Source of the DNA: GWF2-33-9 sp964500435
GTDB lineage: Bacteria; Bacteroidota; Ignavibacteria; Kapaibacteriales; UBA2268
Assembly: GCA_964500435.1 (NCBI GenBank)
Contig: CAZCNL010000002.1
Location: forward strand, 186,001 to 250,000
Direction of reading: 5' to 3'
DNA: 64,000 nt
Position 1 is the stretch's first letter, and the number at the start of each line of letters is the position of its first letter. Below are positions 1 to 8,949 of the stretch, piece after piece. Under the pieces are notes generated by a model. It was given only the letters and a program-made list of their open reading frames with translations. It was not told the DNA's origin and ran no database searches. The position numbers and the translations under genes were made by a program.

Positions 1-102
1 GGTTTGATGTTTTCGTTAATTCTTACTCTTTTTGTGATTCCCGCACTTTATACTTATATAACTTCGAAAAAAGAAAGAAAACTTGTTGAGGAGGAGAATT
101 AG
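1..102 (+). CDS. RND efflux transporter, C-terminal end (partial)
   Basis: Only the last 33 codons are in the window; frame 1 is open from base 1 to the TAG at 100-102. The peptide starts GLMFSLILTLFVIPALYTYI and ends in a charged tail (KKERKLVEEEN). A last hydrophobic helix with TLFVIPALY followed by a short charged cytoplasmic tail is typical of the extreme C-terminus of inner-membrane RND pumps (AcrB/CusA type). The TolC-like gene starts 2 bp after the stop, and the gaggag in the end of this gene can serve as its ribosome binding site, so the two are an efflux operon. The RND assignment rests on this short tail and the neighbour; the substrate cannot be told. Confidence 0.75.
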   Translation, partial: GLMFSLILTLFVIPALYTYITSKKERKLVEEEN

Positions 103-104
103 TT

Positions 105-1475
105 ATGAAGTTGATAAATATAGAAATTCAAAAAATACATATAACATTAATATTGATTTTTGCTTTGATTACTTTAATATATAATGGCTCGTTTGCAGAA
201 GACGATTTTTCACCAACATCACAATTATCTTTGAAAGAATTGGTAAATAAAGCATTAGAAAATAATTATCAAATTAAAATTATTAAAAATGTAGAAAAAA
301 AGTCCGTAAACTCTAACACTTTAGGCAATGCCGGTTTTTATCCAGTGCTATCCCTTTCGGCGGGGGCATCTTCGAGTGCTAATAATACAAAGCAAACATT
401 ATACACAGGCGAGGAAAGAAATAACCCAAATGCAACAAGCAATAATTTAAATACTTCGTTGACTGCTGATTGGACTTTGTTTGATGGTTTGCAAATGTTT
501 GCTATGAAAAACAAACTTGGATATTTAGAAAACCTTGGTGCGGTGAACACAAGATATTATATTGAGGAAACTATTTTTTCACTCGCTTTGGCATATTTTC
601 AGTTGGTTAAAGAAAACGATAAACTTAAAATATTGCAAGAAACCAAGAAATTTTCGAAAGATAGATTAGATTTAGAAAAAAAGAAATTTGAAATTGGCAA
701 AACAAGCATATTAGAACAACAACAAGCAGAATATGATTTTAATCAAGATTCAATTTCATATTTACAGCAATTGATTACAATAAAATCACTTGTATCGCAA
801 ATAAATACAGCAATAAACTCCGAGACAAATTCATACTTTTATCCAAAGGATTCACTTGCTTTTGATGGAAAGCTCGATTTGCAAGCACTGCAACAGCTAA
901 CTTTTGATAAAAATTTGGATTTAAGTATGGATAAAATAAAAAAGTTAATAACCCAAGAAGACATTAATATAATAAAAAGCAGTTTTTACCCTCAATTGGA
1001 CGTGTTCGCTTCTTATAATTATCAATCGCAAAATAACAATGCCAGCATATATAAATCAAATCAATTAAATGGAGTAACTTACGGGTTGACATTTAGCTTT
1101 AACCTTTACAATGGCGAAAAAACAACAATCGCATATCAAAATGCAAAAATTGATGCCGAAAATGCAGAATTCTCTATTTCCGATAAAAAAAATCAACTCT
1201 CAAAAACACTGGATGATTTGTTTTCGCAATATGTTTCTTTGAAAAAAATATATGAAATATTAAAAAGCAATGTTAAATTATCTGCAAATTCATTAAATAT
1301 TGCAGAACAAAAATTACTCGAAGGTTCAATTAATGGGTTCGATTTTCGGCAAGTACAACTGAATTATCTTAATGCACAAAATGCTGTAACAAATATAACT
1401 TATGCAATAAAAATTAATGAATTAGAATTGCAGAAATTAGCTGGTGGATTAACTGAATATATATTAAATAACTAA
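105..1475 (+). CDS. TolC-family outer membrane efflux protein
   Basis: 456 aa with an N-terminal signal segment (about residues 13-31, ending near SFAED). Two copies of the outer-membrane-efflux-protein repeat are visible: an N-terminal half with the GAS-rich strand and the WTLFDG signature (about 125), and a second half with YGLTFSFNLYNG (about 325-336), each followed by long helices rich in Q, K and E. This is the layout of TolC/OprM-type exit channels (usual length 420-480 aa), which form trimers linking an inner membrane pump to the outside. It follows the RND pump end by 2 bp and is tail-to-tail, with no spacer, with the minus-strand methyltransferase gene. Substrate unknown. Confidence 0.9.
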   Translation: MKLINIEIQKIHITLILIFALITLIYNGSFAEDDFSPTSQLSLKELVNKALENNYQIKIIKNVEKKSVNSNTLGNAGFYPVLSLSAGASSSANNTKQTLYTGEERNNPNATSNNLNTSLTADWTLFDGLQMFAMKNKLGYLENLGAVNTRYYIEETIFSLALAYFQLVKENDKLKILQETKKFSKDRLDLEKKKFEIGKTSILEQQQAEYDFNQDSISYLQQLITIKSLVSQINTAINSETNSYFYPKDSLAFDGKLDLQALQQLTFDKNLDLSMDKIKKLITQEDINIIKSSFYPQLDVFASYNYQSQNNNASIYKSNQLNGVTYGLTFSFNLYNGEKTTIAYQNAKIDAENAEFSISDKKNQLSKTLDDLFSQYVSLKKIYEILKSNVKLSANSLNIAEQKLLEGSINGFDFRQVQLNYLNAQNAVTNITYAIKINELELQKLAGGLTEYILNN

Positions 1476-2198
1476 TTAAGGATATGCAATAAAGTAATAA
1501 TCTTTATTGTTTGTATAAATTCGGTAATAATCATCAGCACTTAAAGAGCCTTGTTTGTATTTGAACATTTTCAAAGTGGCAATTTTGAGCCCGATATTAT
1601 TTGTCAAGAAATTATAAACATCAAGCGGTTGAGTTCCGTAGTAATCGCTCGCTCCCAATCCATTTTCATAAATTATAATTGGTTTAGAGTTTTTTAATGT
1701 ATATTCTGCTCCTTTTAAAACAGCAAATTCATTACCTTCAACATCTATTTTGAGAAAATCAATTTTTATATTTTGAGGTATCAAATCATCTAATCTCTTT
1801 GTTTCGACGATTATTTCTTCAATATCTGGATTTTCGAAATCGTAATGACGCACTTTTAGTCCACTGAATGCGGGATCTTTTCTTACGATGTTAAATTTGG
1901 ATTTTCCTTCAACGTCAGAAAGAGCATAAGGATATATTGTCGCTTTATTACTGAAATGTTCAATTAAGTAATTGTATAAATAAGGAATTGGCTCAAAACC
2001 AAAATGCTTGCCTTTCGGTGCAACTTTGAGAATAGAAGCGAGTATTTCCCCTTTATGACAACCGATATCTATACAATTTGAATTTTCCTTTAATATTTGT
2101 TTTAAAATAACATCAGTTAATCTGTCATACTCTAAATTTTTTGTTAAATCAATATGTAACGCAATAAGTAATTTTCTGATTAAAATTTTTAAATTCAT
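1476..2198 (-). CDS. FkbM family SAM-dependent methyltransferase
   Basis: 240 aa. The core shows a Rossmann SAM-binding start (CIDIGCHKGE, about 43-52), an acidic second strand (FGFEPIPYLYN) and the FkbM hallmark IDFLKIDVEGNEFAVLKGA (about 146-164). FkbM proteins transfer a methyl group to hydroxyls of sugars or polyketides and in bacteria often sit among polysaccharide genes. Here it is a single minus-strand gene that meets the tolC-like stop with zero spacing, so transcripts converge; no hairpin separates them. Substrate is unknown; nearby glycosyltransferases (5.7-10 kb) make a surface glycan plausible, which is inference. Confidence 0.85.
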   Translation of the reverse strand: MNLKILIRKLLIALHIDLTKNLEYDRLTDVILKQILKENSNCIDIGCHKGEILASILKVAPKGKHFGFEPIPYLYNYLIEHFSNKATIYPYALSDVEGKSKFNIVRKDPAFSGLKVRHYDFENPDIEEIIVETKRLDDLIPQNIKIDFLKIDVEGNEFAVLKGAEYTLKNSKPIIIYENGLGASDYYGTQPLDVYNFLTNNIGLKIATLKMFKYKQGSLSADDYYRIYTNNKDYYFIAYP

Positions 2199-2362
2199 TT
2201 AGAAAAATTATTTTTGTTAAAAATAAAAAAATAAATTACAAAATTTTCGCTGTTAAATAAACAAATACTAAATTTTCAACTTTTAAATTAAATCACCATA
2301 TTTATAGTATTTTGCACTTATAAAAATGTTAATTTGCATAGTTAAAACAACCAATTAAAAAA

Positions 2363-3472
2363 ATGGATTTTGAAATAGTAATCATTGGTGCTGGAGTAGT
2401 TGGATTAGCAATAGCCGCCGAGCTTTCGAAGACAAATAAGAATGTTCTTTTAGTTGAAAAAATGCCAAGTTTCGGAAACGGAACAAGTTCTCGCAATAGC
2501 GAAGTTATCCATTCAGGTATTTATTATCCAACAAATAGCTTAAAAGCAACTTTATGTGTTGAAGGTAATCGCTTAATGTATGAATGGTGCGATAAGTTTA
2601 ACGTTCCACACAACAAAATTGGCAAATTTATTGTTGCAGTTAATTCCGAAGATGAGGAAAATTTATATAAATTATATGAGCAAGGCAATATTAACGGCGT
2701 CTCTACATTGGAATTTATCTCATCTAAAAAACTAAAAAATCTCGAACCAAATATTTCTGCGTCCCTGGCGATGTTTTCTCCTACAACAGGAATTGTGGAT
2801 AGCCACAGCTTGATGCAAAGTTTTGAAGCATTTGCAATAAATAACGGCTTGGAAATTGTCTATAATCACAAAGTGGTGGAAATCGACAAAAAAGCAAATG
2901 GTTATAAAATTACCCTTGAGTTTAGTAACTCAAAATTCGATATTAATTCCGAAAAAATAATTAATTCAGCTGGGCTTTATGCTGATCAAATTGCTCAACT
3001 TATCGGCTTGGACATCGCTCAATTAGGTTATAAGCAAACATTTTGTCGTGGGCATTATTTTAAAACAACAAGGCAGAATATTGCATCACATCTCATTTAC
3101 CCCGTTCCTGAAAAAAATTGGAGTGGAATTGGTGTACATATTACTTTGGATTTGGCAGGAAACGTGAAATTTGGTCCTGATGTAATGTATTTACCCGAAA
3201 ATATTGAAGATTACACAATTCCAATTGAACGAAAACCGCTCTTTTATGAATCAATAAAACGTTATTTACCTTCGATTAAAATCGAAGATTTACAGCCTGA
3301 CCAAGCAGGAATACGCCCGAAAATTCAAAAGCAAGGTGAAGGTCAAAAAGATTTTATAATCTCCGAAGAGAGTACAAAAGGTTTTCCGGGTATAATAAAT
3401 TTGATTGGAATAGAATCTCCAGGTCTCACGTCTTCACTTGCAACAGCAAAATATGTAAAATCACTTTTGTAA
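2363..3472 (+). CDS. FAD-dependent oxidoreductase, LhgO/L2HGDH-like
   Basis: 369 aa. The N-terminus carries the dinucleotide-binding GAGVVGLAIAAEL motif (about 9-21) and then SSRNSEVIHSGIYY (about 42-55), characteristic of the L-2-hydroxyglutarate oxidase/dehydrogenase branch of the DAO family. The C-terminus has GIRPK and GIESPGLTSSLA, where FAD is closed off in this family. Members oxidise L-2-hydroxyglutarate to 2-oxoglutarate, passing electrons to quinone or oxygen. Length fits bacterial LhgO (about 400 aa; slightly short). The gene stands alone, separated by about 100 bp from trxB. Substrate is assigned by family resemblance only. Confidence 0.8.
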   Translation: MDFEIVIIGAGVVGLAIAAELSKTNKNVLLVEKMPSFGNGTSSRNSEVIHSGIYYPTNSLKATLCVEGNRLMYEWCDKFNVPHNKIGKFIVAVNSEDEENLYKLYEQGNINGVSTLEFISSKKLKNLEPNISASLAMFSPTTGIVDSHSLMQSFEAFAINNGLEIVYNHKVVEIDKKANGYKITLEFSNSKFDINSEKIINSAGLYADQIAQLIGLDIAQLGYKQTFCRGHYFKTTRQNIASHLIYPVPEKNWSGIGVHITLDLAGNVKFGPDVMYLPENIEDYTIPIERKPLFYESIKRYLPSIKIEDLQPDQAGIRPKIQKQGEGQKDFIISEESTKGFPGIINLIGIESPGLTSSLATAKYVKSLL

Positions 3473-3575
3473 AACTTCATATTACTGATTATTCATATAT
3501 AATTTATTTAACTTTAAAACGTTAATATACTTTATAAAATACGAAAATAAAAAAAATAAAGATAAGGTAAAAATA

Positions 3576-4523
3576 ATGGCTACACATTACGAAATAGTAA
3601 TCATAGGAACAGGTCCAGCAGGCTTGACTGCGGCAATTTATGCTGCAAGAGCAAATCGTTCCACACTAATTTTAGAAGGTCCCGAACCAGGCGGACAACT
3701 CACAACTACTACAGAAGTTGAAAATTATCCAGGATTTGAAAACGGTATTCAAGGTCCCGAATTAATGGAAATTTTCCGAAAACAAGCACAAAGATTTAAC
3801 GCAGTTACAGTTTACGAAACAGCGAACAAAGTTGATTTTTCGCAAAGACCATACAAAGTATTTACCGATGGTCCGAATGAATATACAGCTGATGCCGTAA
3901 TAATTGCAACTGGTGCTCGTGCTAAAAGATTAAATATTCCATCCGAAGATAAATTTTATGGATTTGGAATTAGCGGTTGTGCAACTTGCGATGGATTCTT
4001 TTATCGTGGTAAAAAAGTCTTCGTTGTTGGTGGAGGCGACACTGCAATGGAAGATGCTTTGTATTTGACACATTTTGCCGAATCAGTAACCATTGTTCAC
4101 CGAAGAGAAGAATTTCGTGCGTCGAAAATTATGGTCGAAAGAGCAAAAAGTAATCCCAAAATTTCATTTTTACTTAATTCTGTAATTGACGAATATTTAG
4201 GCACAGAAAAAATGGGGATGAAAAGTTTGACCGGAGTAAAAATTAAAAATACAAAAACAGGTGAAATCAGCGAACATTCAGTTGACGGCGTATTTTTAGC
4301 AATCGGTCATACTCCAAATACAGATATTTTCAAAGGCATCATAGAAACTGACCCAGTAGGTTATATAATAACAAAAGGGAAAAGTACATACACAAATGTT
4401 GAAGGTGTGTTTGCTTGCGGCGACGTGCAAGACCCAACTTATCGCCAAGCAGTTTCTGCTGCTGGAAGCGGATGTTCTGCGGCTATTGACGCAGATAGAT
4501 GGCTAACTGAACATAACTCATAA
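3576..4523 (+). CDS. trxB: Thioredoxin-disulfide reductase
   Basis: 315 aa, the normal length of low-Mr thioredoxin reductase. It has the FAD motif GTGPAGLTAAIYAARA (about 11-26), the redox-active CATC (Cys135 and Cys138, in SGCATCDG), the NADPH motif VGGGDTAMEDALYL, and the C-terminal FAD-contact segment GVFACGDVQDPTYRQA. It reduces thioredoxin with NADPH in the cytoplasm and supports ribonucleotide reduction and protein thiol repair. Start ATG follows an A-rich leader; no thioredoxin gene is adjacent. Its 3' end faces a small minus-strand gene across a shared hairpin. Confidence 0.97.
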   Translation: MATHYEIVIIGTGPAGLTAAIYAARANRSTLILEGPEPGGQLTTTTEVENYPGFENGIQGPELMEIFRKQAQRFNAVTVYETANKVDFSQRPYKVFTDGPNEYTADAVIIATGARAKRLNIPSEDKFYGFGISGCATCDGFFYRGKKVFVVGGGDTAMEDALYLTHFAESVTIVHRREEFRASKIMVERAKSNPKISFLLNSVIDEYLGTEKMGMKSLTGVKIKNTKTGEISEHSVDGVFLAIGHTPNTDIFKGIIETDPVGYIITKGKSTYTNVEGVFACGDVQDPTYRQAVSAAGSGCSAAIDADRWLTEHNS

Positions 4524-4548
4524 TCTTCCCGATATGTAATTTGCAAAA

Positions 4549-4591
4549 ATGGTGTGCTTCATTTATTCTAAAAAGAGTTGAAGCACATCAT
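4549..4591 (-). terminator. Hairpin between trxB and the small minus-strand gene
   Basis: Arms ATGGTGTGCTTCA (4549-4561) and TGAAGCACATCAT (4579-4591) pair over 13 bp with one G-T wobble; the loop is 17 nt. On the minus strand the second arm is followed by a short T run, so it can end the 4563-4925 transcript; the 3' arm lies inside the last codons of that gene. It may also act on trxB read-through. Confidence 0.6.
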
Positions 4592-4925
4592 TTAAGTTTA
4601 TATTCGCCTGAGAAGCAATTCCATTGACTTTTATATCTTTAACTGATACTTGTTTTAATACATTTAGAGCTTCATTATAATTTTCGATTGGCATATTATC
4701 AATTTTCGATAACGGGTGATTATTGTTACTTTGTAGATTATTCACCATTAACTTTAATGCTTCATCCAAAAAAGTTGAATTTGCAATTTTATTTTCGGGC
4801 AAAATATCTGTAACTTTATAATTTACAATATCTTTGCTCTCTTTTGTGGTATCAATTTTAGGTAAGTTATTAACAAAATTTTCATATTTTGTGAAAATTT
4901 CCCGATTTATTGATGTAATTTTCAT
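4563..4925 (-). CDS. Hypothetical protein, 120 aa
   Basis: No family recognised with confidence. The protein is soluble, Asn/Lys/Ile-rich, without signal peptide or membrane segment. Its last part (VNGIASQANINLNDVLQLFLE minus the first residue or two) reads like the short tails of some flagellum-associated small proteins, where a QAN...VL pattern recurs, but this is weak. It is convergent with trxB; an A-rich stretch precedes the start (4926-4960). Reading frame is open with codon use like its neighbours, so it is probably a real gene. Confidence 0.5.
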   Translation of the reverse strand: MKITSINREIFTKYENFVNNLPKIDTTKESKDIVNYKVTDILPENKIANSTFLDEALKLMVNNLQSNNNHPLSKIDNMPIENYNEALNVLKQVSVKDIKVNGIASQANINLNDVLQLFLE

Positions 4926-5020
4926 AAATTTCTCTTGTTTTTTTCAAAAAAAAGTAGTATTTTAAACAAAATAAATATTACAAAATTGAAAAACAAATCT
5001 TATACCAAGGAGAAAAGTTT

Positions 5021-5545
5021 ATGAAATTATTTTTACCATTAATTCTAATTTCCATATTGTTTATTTCTTCTTGTCAGCCAGAGCCAAGATACTTGACAGC
5101 TGACGATATAAAAAAAGAAGAAAATGAAATAATCAAAGTTGTAACGGCATACAATAAAGCTTCCGAGAACAAGAATTTTGCCGAACTTTTGAAAACACTC
5201 GCTGATTCTGTTGTGTTTTTTGGCTCGGACCAAGGCGAAGTAATCAAAACATTTGCTGATTACAAAGCTGCAATACAAAAACAATGGGACGAATATGAAT
5301 TTACAAAATACGGTGATATCACAGATGTTTTCATCACGATGGATAAAAATGCAACTCTTGCATCAATTATTTATGGTGTTGAATTAGACGCAAAACGTGG
5401 AAATCTCGAAGAGCACGTATTTTTACGAGCATCCCGTACATTAAGGAAACAAAACGACAAATGGGTGATTGTTTCCGGTATCACAAGTATCCCTCGAGCT
5501 ACACCAGTACCGCAAGTTGAAGCTCCCGATACAACTAAAAAATAA
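5021..5545 (+). CDS. Lipoprotein with NTF2/SnoaL-like domain
   Basis: 174 aa. A lipoprotein signal peptide is clear: hydrophobic stretch from residue 3 ending at the lipobox ISSC (Cys18), so the mature protein should be lipid-anchored. Residues about 35-155 look like the NTF2-like/DUF4440 fold: an opening helix (EIIKVVTAYNKASENKNFAELLKTLADSVVF, read in parts), a central ADYKAAIQKQW helix and a terminal strand pair ending KWVIVSGITS. Such domains bind small ligands or are non-catalytic; no catalytic residues can be named. An AAGGAG ribosome binding site precedes the ATG, and a strong terminator follows, so this is a single-gene transcript. Confidence 0.75.
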   Translation: MKLFLPLILISILFISSCQPEPRYLTADDIKKEENEIIKVVTAYNKASENKNFAELLKTLADSVVFFGSDQGEVIKTFADYKAAIQKQWDEYEFTKYGDITDVFITMDKNATLASIIYGVELDAKRGNLEEHVFLRASRTLRKQNDKWVIVSGITSIPRATPVPQVEAPDTTKK

Positions 5546-5564
5546 ATTTTCTGTTTAATTTACT

Positions 5565-5597
5565 AAAAGAAGATAAATTTAGGTTTATCTTCTTTTT
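5565..5597 (+). terminator. Rho-independent terminator after the NTF2-like lipoprotein
   Basis: Perfect 13-bp stem AAAAGAAGATAAA (5565-5577) / TTTATCTTCTTTT (5584-5596) with a 6-nt loop, followed by T-rich sequence to about 5605. Confidence 0.85.
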
Positions 5598-5657
5598 GTT
5601 TTTTTAAATCAATGATTTTTGAAATTCAACGTCATAAATTAATTTTATATCGAAAAT

Positions 5658-6530
5658 ATGAAAGTTTGTGGATTTACGATTATACGGAACGCAGAAAAGT
5701 ACGGATATCCAATTAAAGAAGCAATAGAATCTGTTTTACCAATTTGCGACCATTTCGTCGTTGCTGTGGGTAATTCTGACGATAATACACTTGATTTAAT
5801 AAAAAGTATATCATCGAATAAAATTGAAATAATCGAAACGATTTGGGATGATAATTTGCGTCGTGGAGGACAAATTTTAGCAATCGAAACAAATAAAGCT
5901 TTTGATGCAATTGCCGAAGAATATGATTGGTGCTTTTATATTCAAGCAGACGAAGCAATTCACGAAAAATATTTGCAAACAGTATTTGACGCAATGGAAA
6001 AATATAAAAATGATAAAGTTGTCGAAGGTTTGTTGTTCAAGTATCTTCATTTTTATGGCTCATTTAATTATTATGCAGATTCGAGAAAATGGTATAGGCG
6101 TGAAATTCGAGTAATTCGAAATAATAAAGAAATCCGTTCACACGGAGATGCACAAGGTTTTCGTAAAAATAATAAAAAATTGAAAGTAAAATTAATCGAC
6201 GCTTATATTTATCATTACGGCTGGGTTAGACCTCCCGAGGTAATGCAGAAGAAAATCAAACATTTTCATAAATATTGGTATACTGATGAATGGATAAATC
6301 AAAATTATAACAATATCGCTTTATATGATTATTCCAATGTTGATTCGATAAAAATATTCGATGGAACTCATCCCAAAGTTATGAAATCATACATTGAACG
6401 GACAAATACTGACATTATATTAGATATAAATAAAAAGAACTTCGATTTAATTAATAGATTACTTTATGCGATTCAAGAAAAATTTGGATGGCGTCCTTTC
6501 GAATATCGAAATTATGAAATCATAAAATAA
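5658..6530 (+). CDS. Glycosyltransferase, family 2-like
   Basis: 290 aa, cytoplasmic, without membrane segments. The N-terminus CGFTIIRNAEKYGYP and the following EAIESVLPICDHFVVAVGNS(D)DNT match the opening strand and the donor-binding loop of GT-A family 2 enzymes; the DxD-like position is QADEAIH (about 95-101). The C-terminal half is basic and aromatic-rich (YHYGWVRPPEVMQKKIKHF). These enzymes add a sugar from a nucleotide sugar to a glycan or protein. The gene is tail-to-tail with the LamG/T9SS gene with no spacer. Donor and acceptor unknown. Confidence 0.8.
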   Translation: MKVCGFTIIRNAEKYGYPIKEAIESVLPICDHFVVAVGNSDDNTLDLIKSISSNKIEIIETIWDDNLRRGGQILAIETNKAFDAIAEEYDWCFYIQADEAIHEKYLQTVFDAMEKYKNDKVVEGLLFKYLHFYGSFNYYADSRKWYRREIRVIRNNKEIRSHGDAQGFRKNNKKLKVKLIDAYIYHYGWVRPPEVMQKKIKHFHKYWYTDEWINQNYNNIALYDYSNVDSIKIFDGTHPKVMKSYIERTNTDIILDINKKNFDLINRLLYAIQEKFGWRPFEYRNYEIIK

Positions 6531-7940
6531 TCAAAATACAAAGCTCGTTGTTGGATAAATATTATTTCCAGCCTTAAGTACAATTAAATATGTCCCTTTG
6601 GGCATTCCTTCAAATGGCAAATTAAATTCATTAAAATTATTATTGGTTGATTGGAAAGTGAATTCTTTAACTCGTTGTCCGAAATAATTATATATATAAA
6701 TTTCGTAATTGGATATTCCTTCAAAATTAGTTTGGATAAATATTTTCAAATTTTGAGATTGTTGGATATAATCCGTTTTAACATTTAAGTATCCTCCATT
6801 TACGATTTGAACGGTTTTACCTGCAAGTGTTACTTCACATTTTGTCTTTGAATTATAATAATTTGGCGAACCTACCCCCGATAAAGGAACTTGAAGAGTA
6901 TCGCAATTATTTGGAATAAGCAACGTATCGACAATATTTCCTAATTTTGTCGGTGTTAAGCAAACTGATAAAGTCTTAGTTTCTTGGGGTTGGATAATTA
7001 AAGGTAATTGACTTTGAGGAACAGAAAAATCAATATTATATTTCAAAAAAGTTTGAGATATGATTTCGGGTGAATCTGAAATATTAGTTATTTTAATTTG
7101 TTTACAATTTGTTGTGGCGTAAGCAACGGAGTCGAAATCTAATGAATTATTATTATTTTCAATAGAAAAAGTAAAATAACTATTACAAGGATTGGCAATT
7201 TTTTTTACTTCTTCATCGGATAAAGCTTTGCTGAAAATTTTTACCTCGTCAATATCACCAGTAAAACGAGCAGATTGACGTTCTTCTCCATTATAAGTCC
7301 ACCAGTGGCTACCAAGTGCAGATAAATTTCTACTTACTTGTAAAGTTTGGTTTATAGAATCTATCAAAACACCATCTATGTAAGCTTTCATTATTCCACT
7401 TTTGTTGTAAGTCAGCGAATAGTTTACCCATCTATTTGTATCTTTACTGCGGTCAAAAATTGTCTGTACATTTAGGTCCCACTCATTTGCTCCTACAGCA
7501 AAAAAAATGCGTAACTTATTATCACCAACGTATTGATTGATATGATTCATAATACCGAGCCATTTTCCTGTATGATAACCAGCAAAATAATAAGATTCTC
7601 CTCCACTTACCGATAATCCTTGGAATCTAACCCACAAACTTATTGTTATTTCATTATATAATGAATAATCAATCTTAGGCAACGATACGTAAGAACCTAT
7701 TTGGTTTATGGGTTGACCCACAGAAATGAAATCCCCTTTGCCAACAAGGTGTATTGCTTTGCCAGATATGCCATCATTTAAATAAGATGGCCCGTTTATA
7801 GGAATACCATCATAATGATTATCTGAGTAATCTAGACAATCTTCATTGTCAAAATTATAATATGCTATTAAAGAATCCCCGACTGAATACAGATTTAAAG
7901 TAAATATTAAAAATAAAATAATGTAAATATAAATTTTCAT
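6531..7940 (-). CDS. Secreted LamG-domain protein with C-terminal sorting-like domain
   Basis: 469 aa. A signal peptide covers about residues 1-20. Residues about 25-250 form a LamG/concanavalin-like jelly roll: LIAYYNFDNEDCLDYSDN, then EITISLWVRFQG, then AYIDGVLIDS and FTGDIDEVKIFSKALSDEEV, the usual closing motif. Residues about 255-355 resemble an Ig-like HYDIN/ASPM repeat (TNISDSPEII, PQETKTLSVCLTPTKLG). The C-terminal 90 residues (NYEIYIYNYFGQRVKEF ... PKGTYLIVLKAGN) are a T9SS type-A sorting-like domain, although the usual closing KK..V basic strand is weak. Probably exported across the outer membrane and surface-attached or released; ligand unknown. Confidence 0.8.
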   Translation of the reverse strand: MKIYIYIILFLIFTLNLYSVGDSLIAYYNFDNEDCLDYSDNHYDGIPINGPSYLNDGISGKAIHLVGKGDFISVGQPINQIGSYVSLPKIDYSLYNEITISLWVRFQGLSVSGGESYYFAGYHTGKWLGIMNHINQYVGDNKLRIFFAVGANEWDLNVQTIFDRSKDTNRWVNYSLTYNKSGIMKAYIDGVLIDSINQTLQVSRNLSALGSHWWTYNGEERQSARFTGDIDEVKIFSKALSDEEVKKIANPCNSYFTFSIENNNNSLDFDSVAYATTNCKQIKITNISDSPEIISQTFLKYNIDFSVPQSQLPLIIQPQETKTLSVCLTPTKLGNIVDTLLIPNNCDTLQVPLSGVGSPNYYNSKTKCEVTLAGKTVQIVNGGYLNVKTDYIQQSQNLKIFIQTNFEGISNYEIYIYNYFGQRVKEFTFQSTNNNFNEFNLPFEGMPKGTYLIVLKAGNNIYPTTSFVF

Positions 7941-8080
7941 TTTTTCTCACTCCTATTATAATACCTATTATAATATATTATATTAAGACAAACATTAAGA
8001 CAAAATTATTAAATAAAAATTACATATTATTTAAAAAAATTTTTTTAAGTTGCTTTTTTAAATTACAAATTTTTCAAATT

Positions 8081-8944
8081 ATGAGTATAAAGCCAACAAG
8101 GTTACCCAAAAGTAATTTTAAATTAGTTCAACAAGCTTTAATTGACTTTTACAATGAAAGACCAGACGAATATGGGTTAATGGAGCGACCACATAAAGTT
8201 TACGAAGAATATGCTAATTTTATTAATTCTATTGTAAATGATACTAATTCTACAATTTTAGATATAGGCTCTGGCTCTTGGCGAATTCCAGATGAGATTG
8301 CAAAATATGGTTATTCCGAAGTAATTGGATTAGATTATTTTTCACCTGAAAAGTTAAAAGCATATTCAAAGGAAATAAAAAATACAAACGCAAAATTAAT
8401 TTCTTATGTTGATGACAAAATTCCTTTTAAAAATAAATTATTTGATGCTATTAGTTCTTTATGTGTAATTGAGCATATTGTTTACGTGGAAGAATTCTTT
8501 AATGAAATTGATAGAGTGTTAGCACCAAATGGTTTTGTAATAATAAGTTGTCCGAACTGGTCTGGACCCCTTCCTATGATTACAGGATTATATCATACCC
8601 TCTTGAAAAAAAATAGATTTTGGCAAATAGAAAATCCCTTTGAAGCATTTTTTGGTATTTTCAGAAGCATTTTTTGGTATATAGAAAACCTTTTTAGTAG
8701 ACAACCAAAATTTATTATGATTTATCCTAAAATGTTAGATCAAAAAATTAATTTTGAAAGAAGTGATGATGATGCTGTTCATTTATGCCAGCCTCTTTCA
8801 ATAAAAAAATACTTTAAACAAAAAGGATATAAAGTAATTCATTACAATAGAGGATTTGGCTCAACTAAATTTACTTACTTGTTTAATTGGTTATTTCCAT
8901 CTTTTGCTTCTACAAATGTACTTGTTTTTCAAAAGAAGCAATAA
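8081..8944 (+). CDS. Class I SAM-dependent methyltransferase
   Basis: 287 aa. SAM-binding motif I is ILDIGSGSWRIPDEIAKYG (about 64-82), motif II VIGLDYF, and the post-motif SLCVIEHIVYVEEFFNEI is the standard acceptor-side helix of methyltransf_11/25 proteins, followed by RVLAPNGFVIISCPNW. The second half (about 160-287) is aromatic-rich and variable, with Trp-rich segments that may contact membrane or a lipid-linked acceptor. It sits among glycosyltransferases, so sugar or lipid modification is likely (inference). The ATG follows an A/T-rich leader without a clear Shine-Dalgarno, common in this group. Confidence 0.82.
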   Translation: MSIKPTRLPKSNFKLVQQALIDFYNERPDEYGLMERPHKVYEEYANFINSIVNDTNSTILDIGSGSWRIPDEIAKYGYSEVIGLDYFSPEKLKAYSKEIKNTNAKLISYVDDKIPFKNKLFDAISSLCVIEHIVYVEEFFNEIDRVLAPNGFVIISCPNWSGPLPMITGLYHTLLKKNRFWQIENPFEAFFGIFRSIFWYIENLFSRQPKFIMIYPKMLDQKINFERSDDDAVHLCQPLSIKKYFKQKGYKVIHYNRGFGSTKFTYLFNWLFPSFASTNVLVFQKKQ

Positions 8945-8949
8945 TTTTT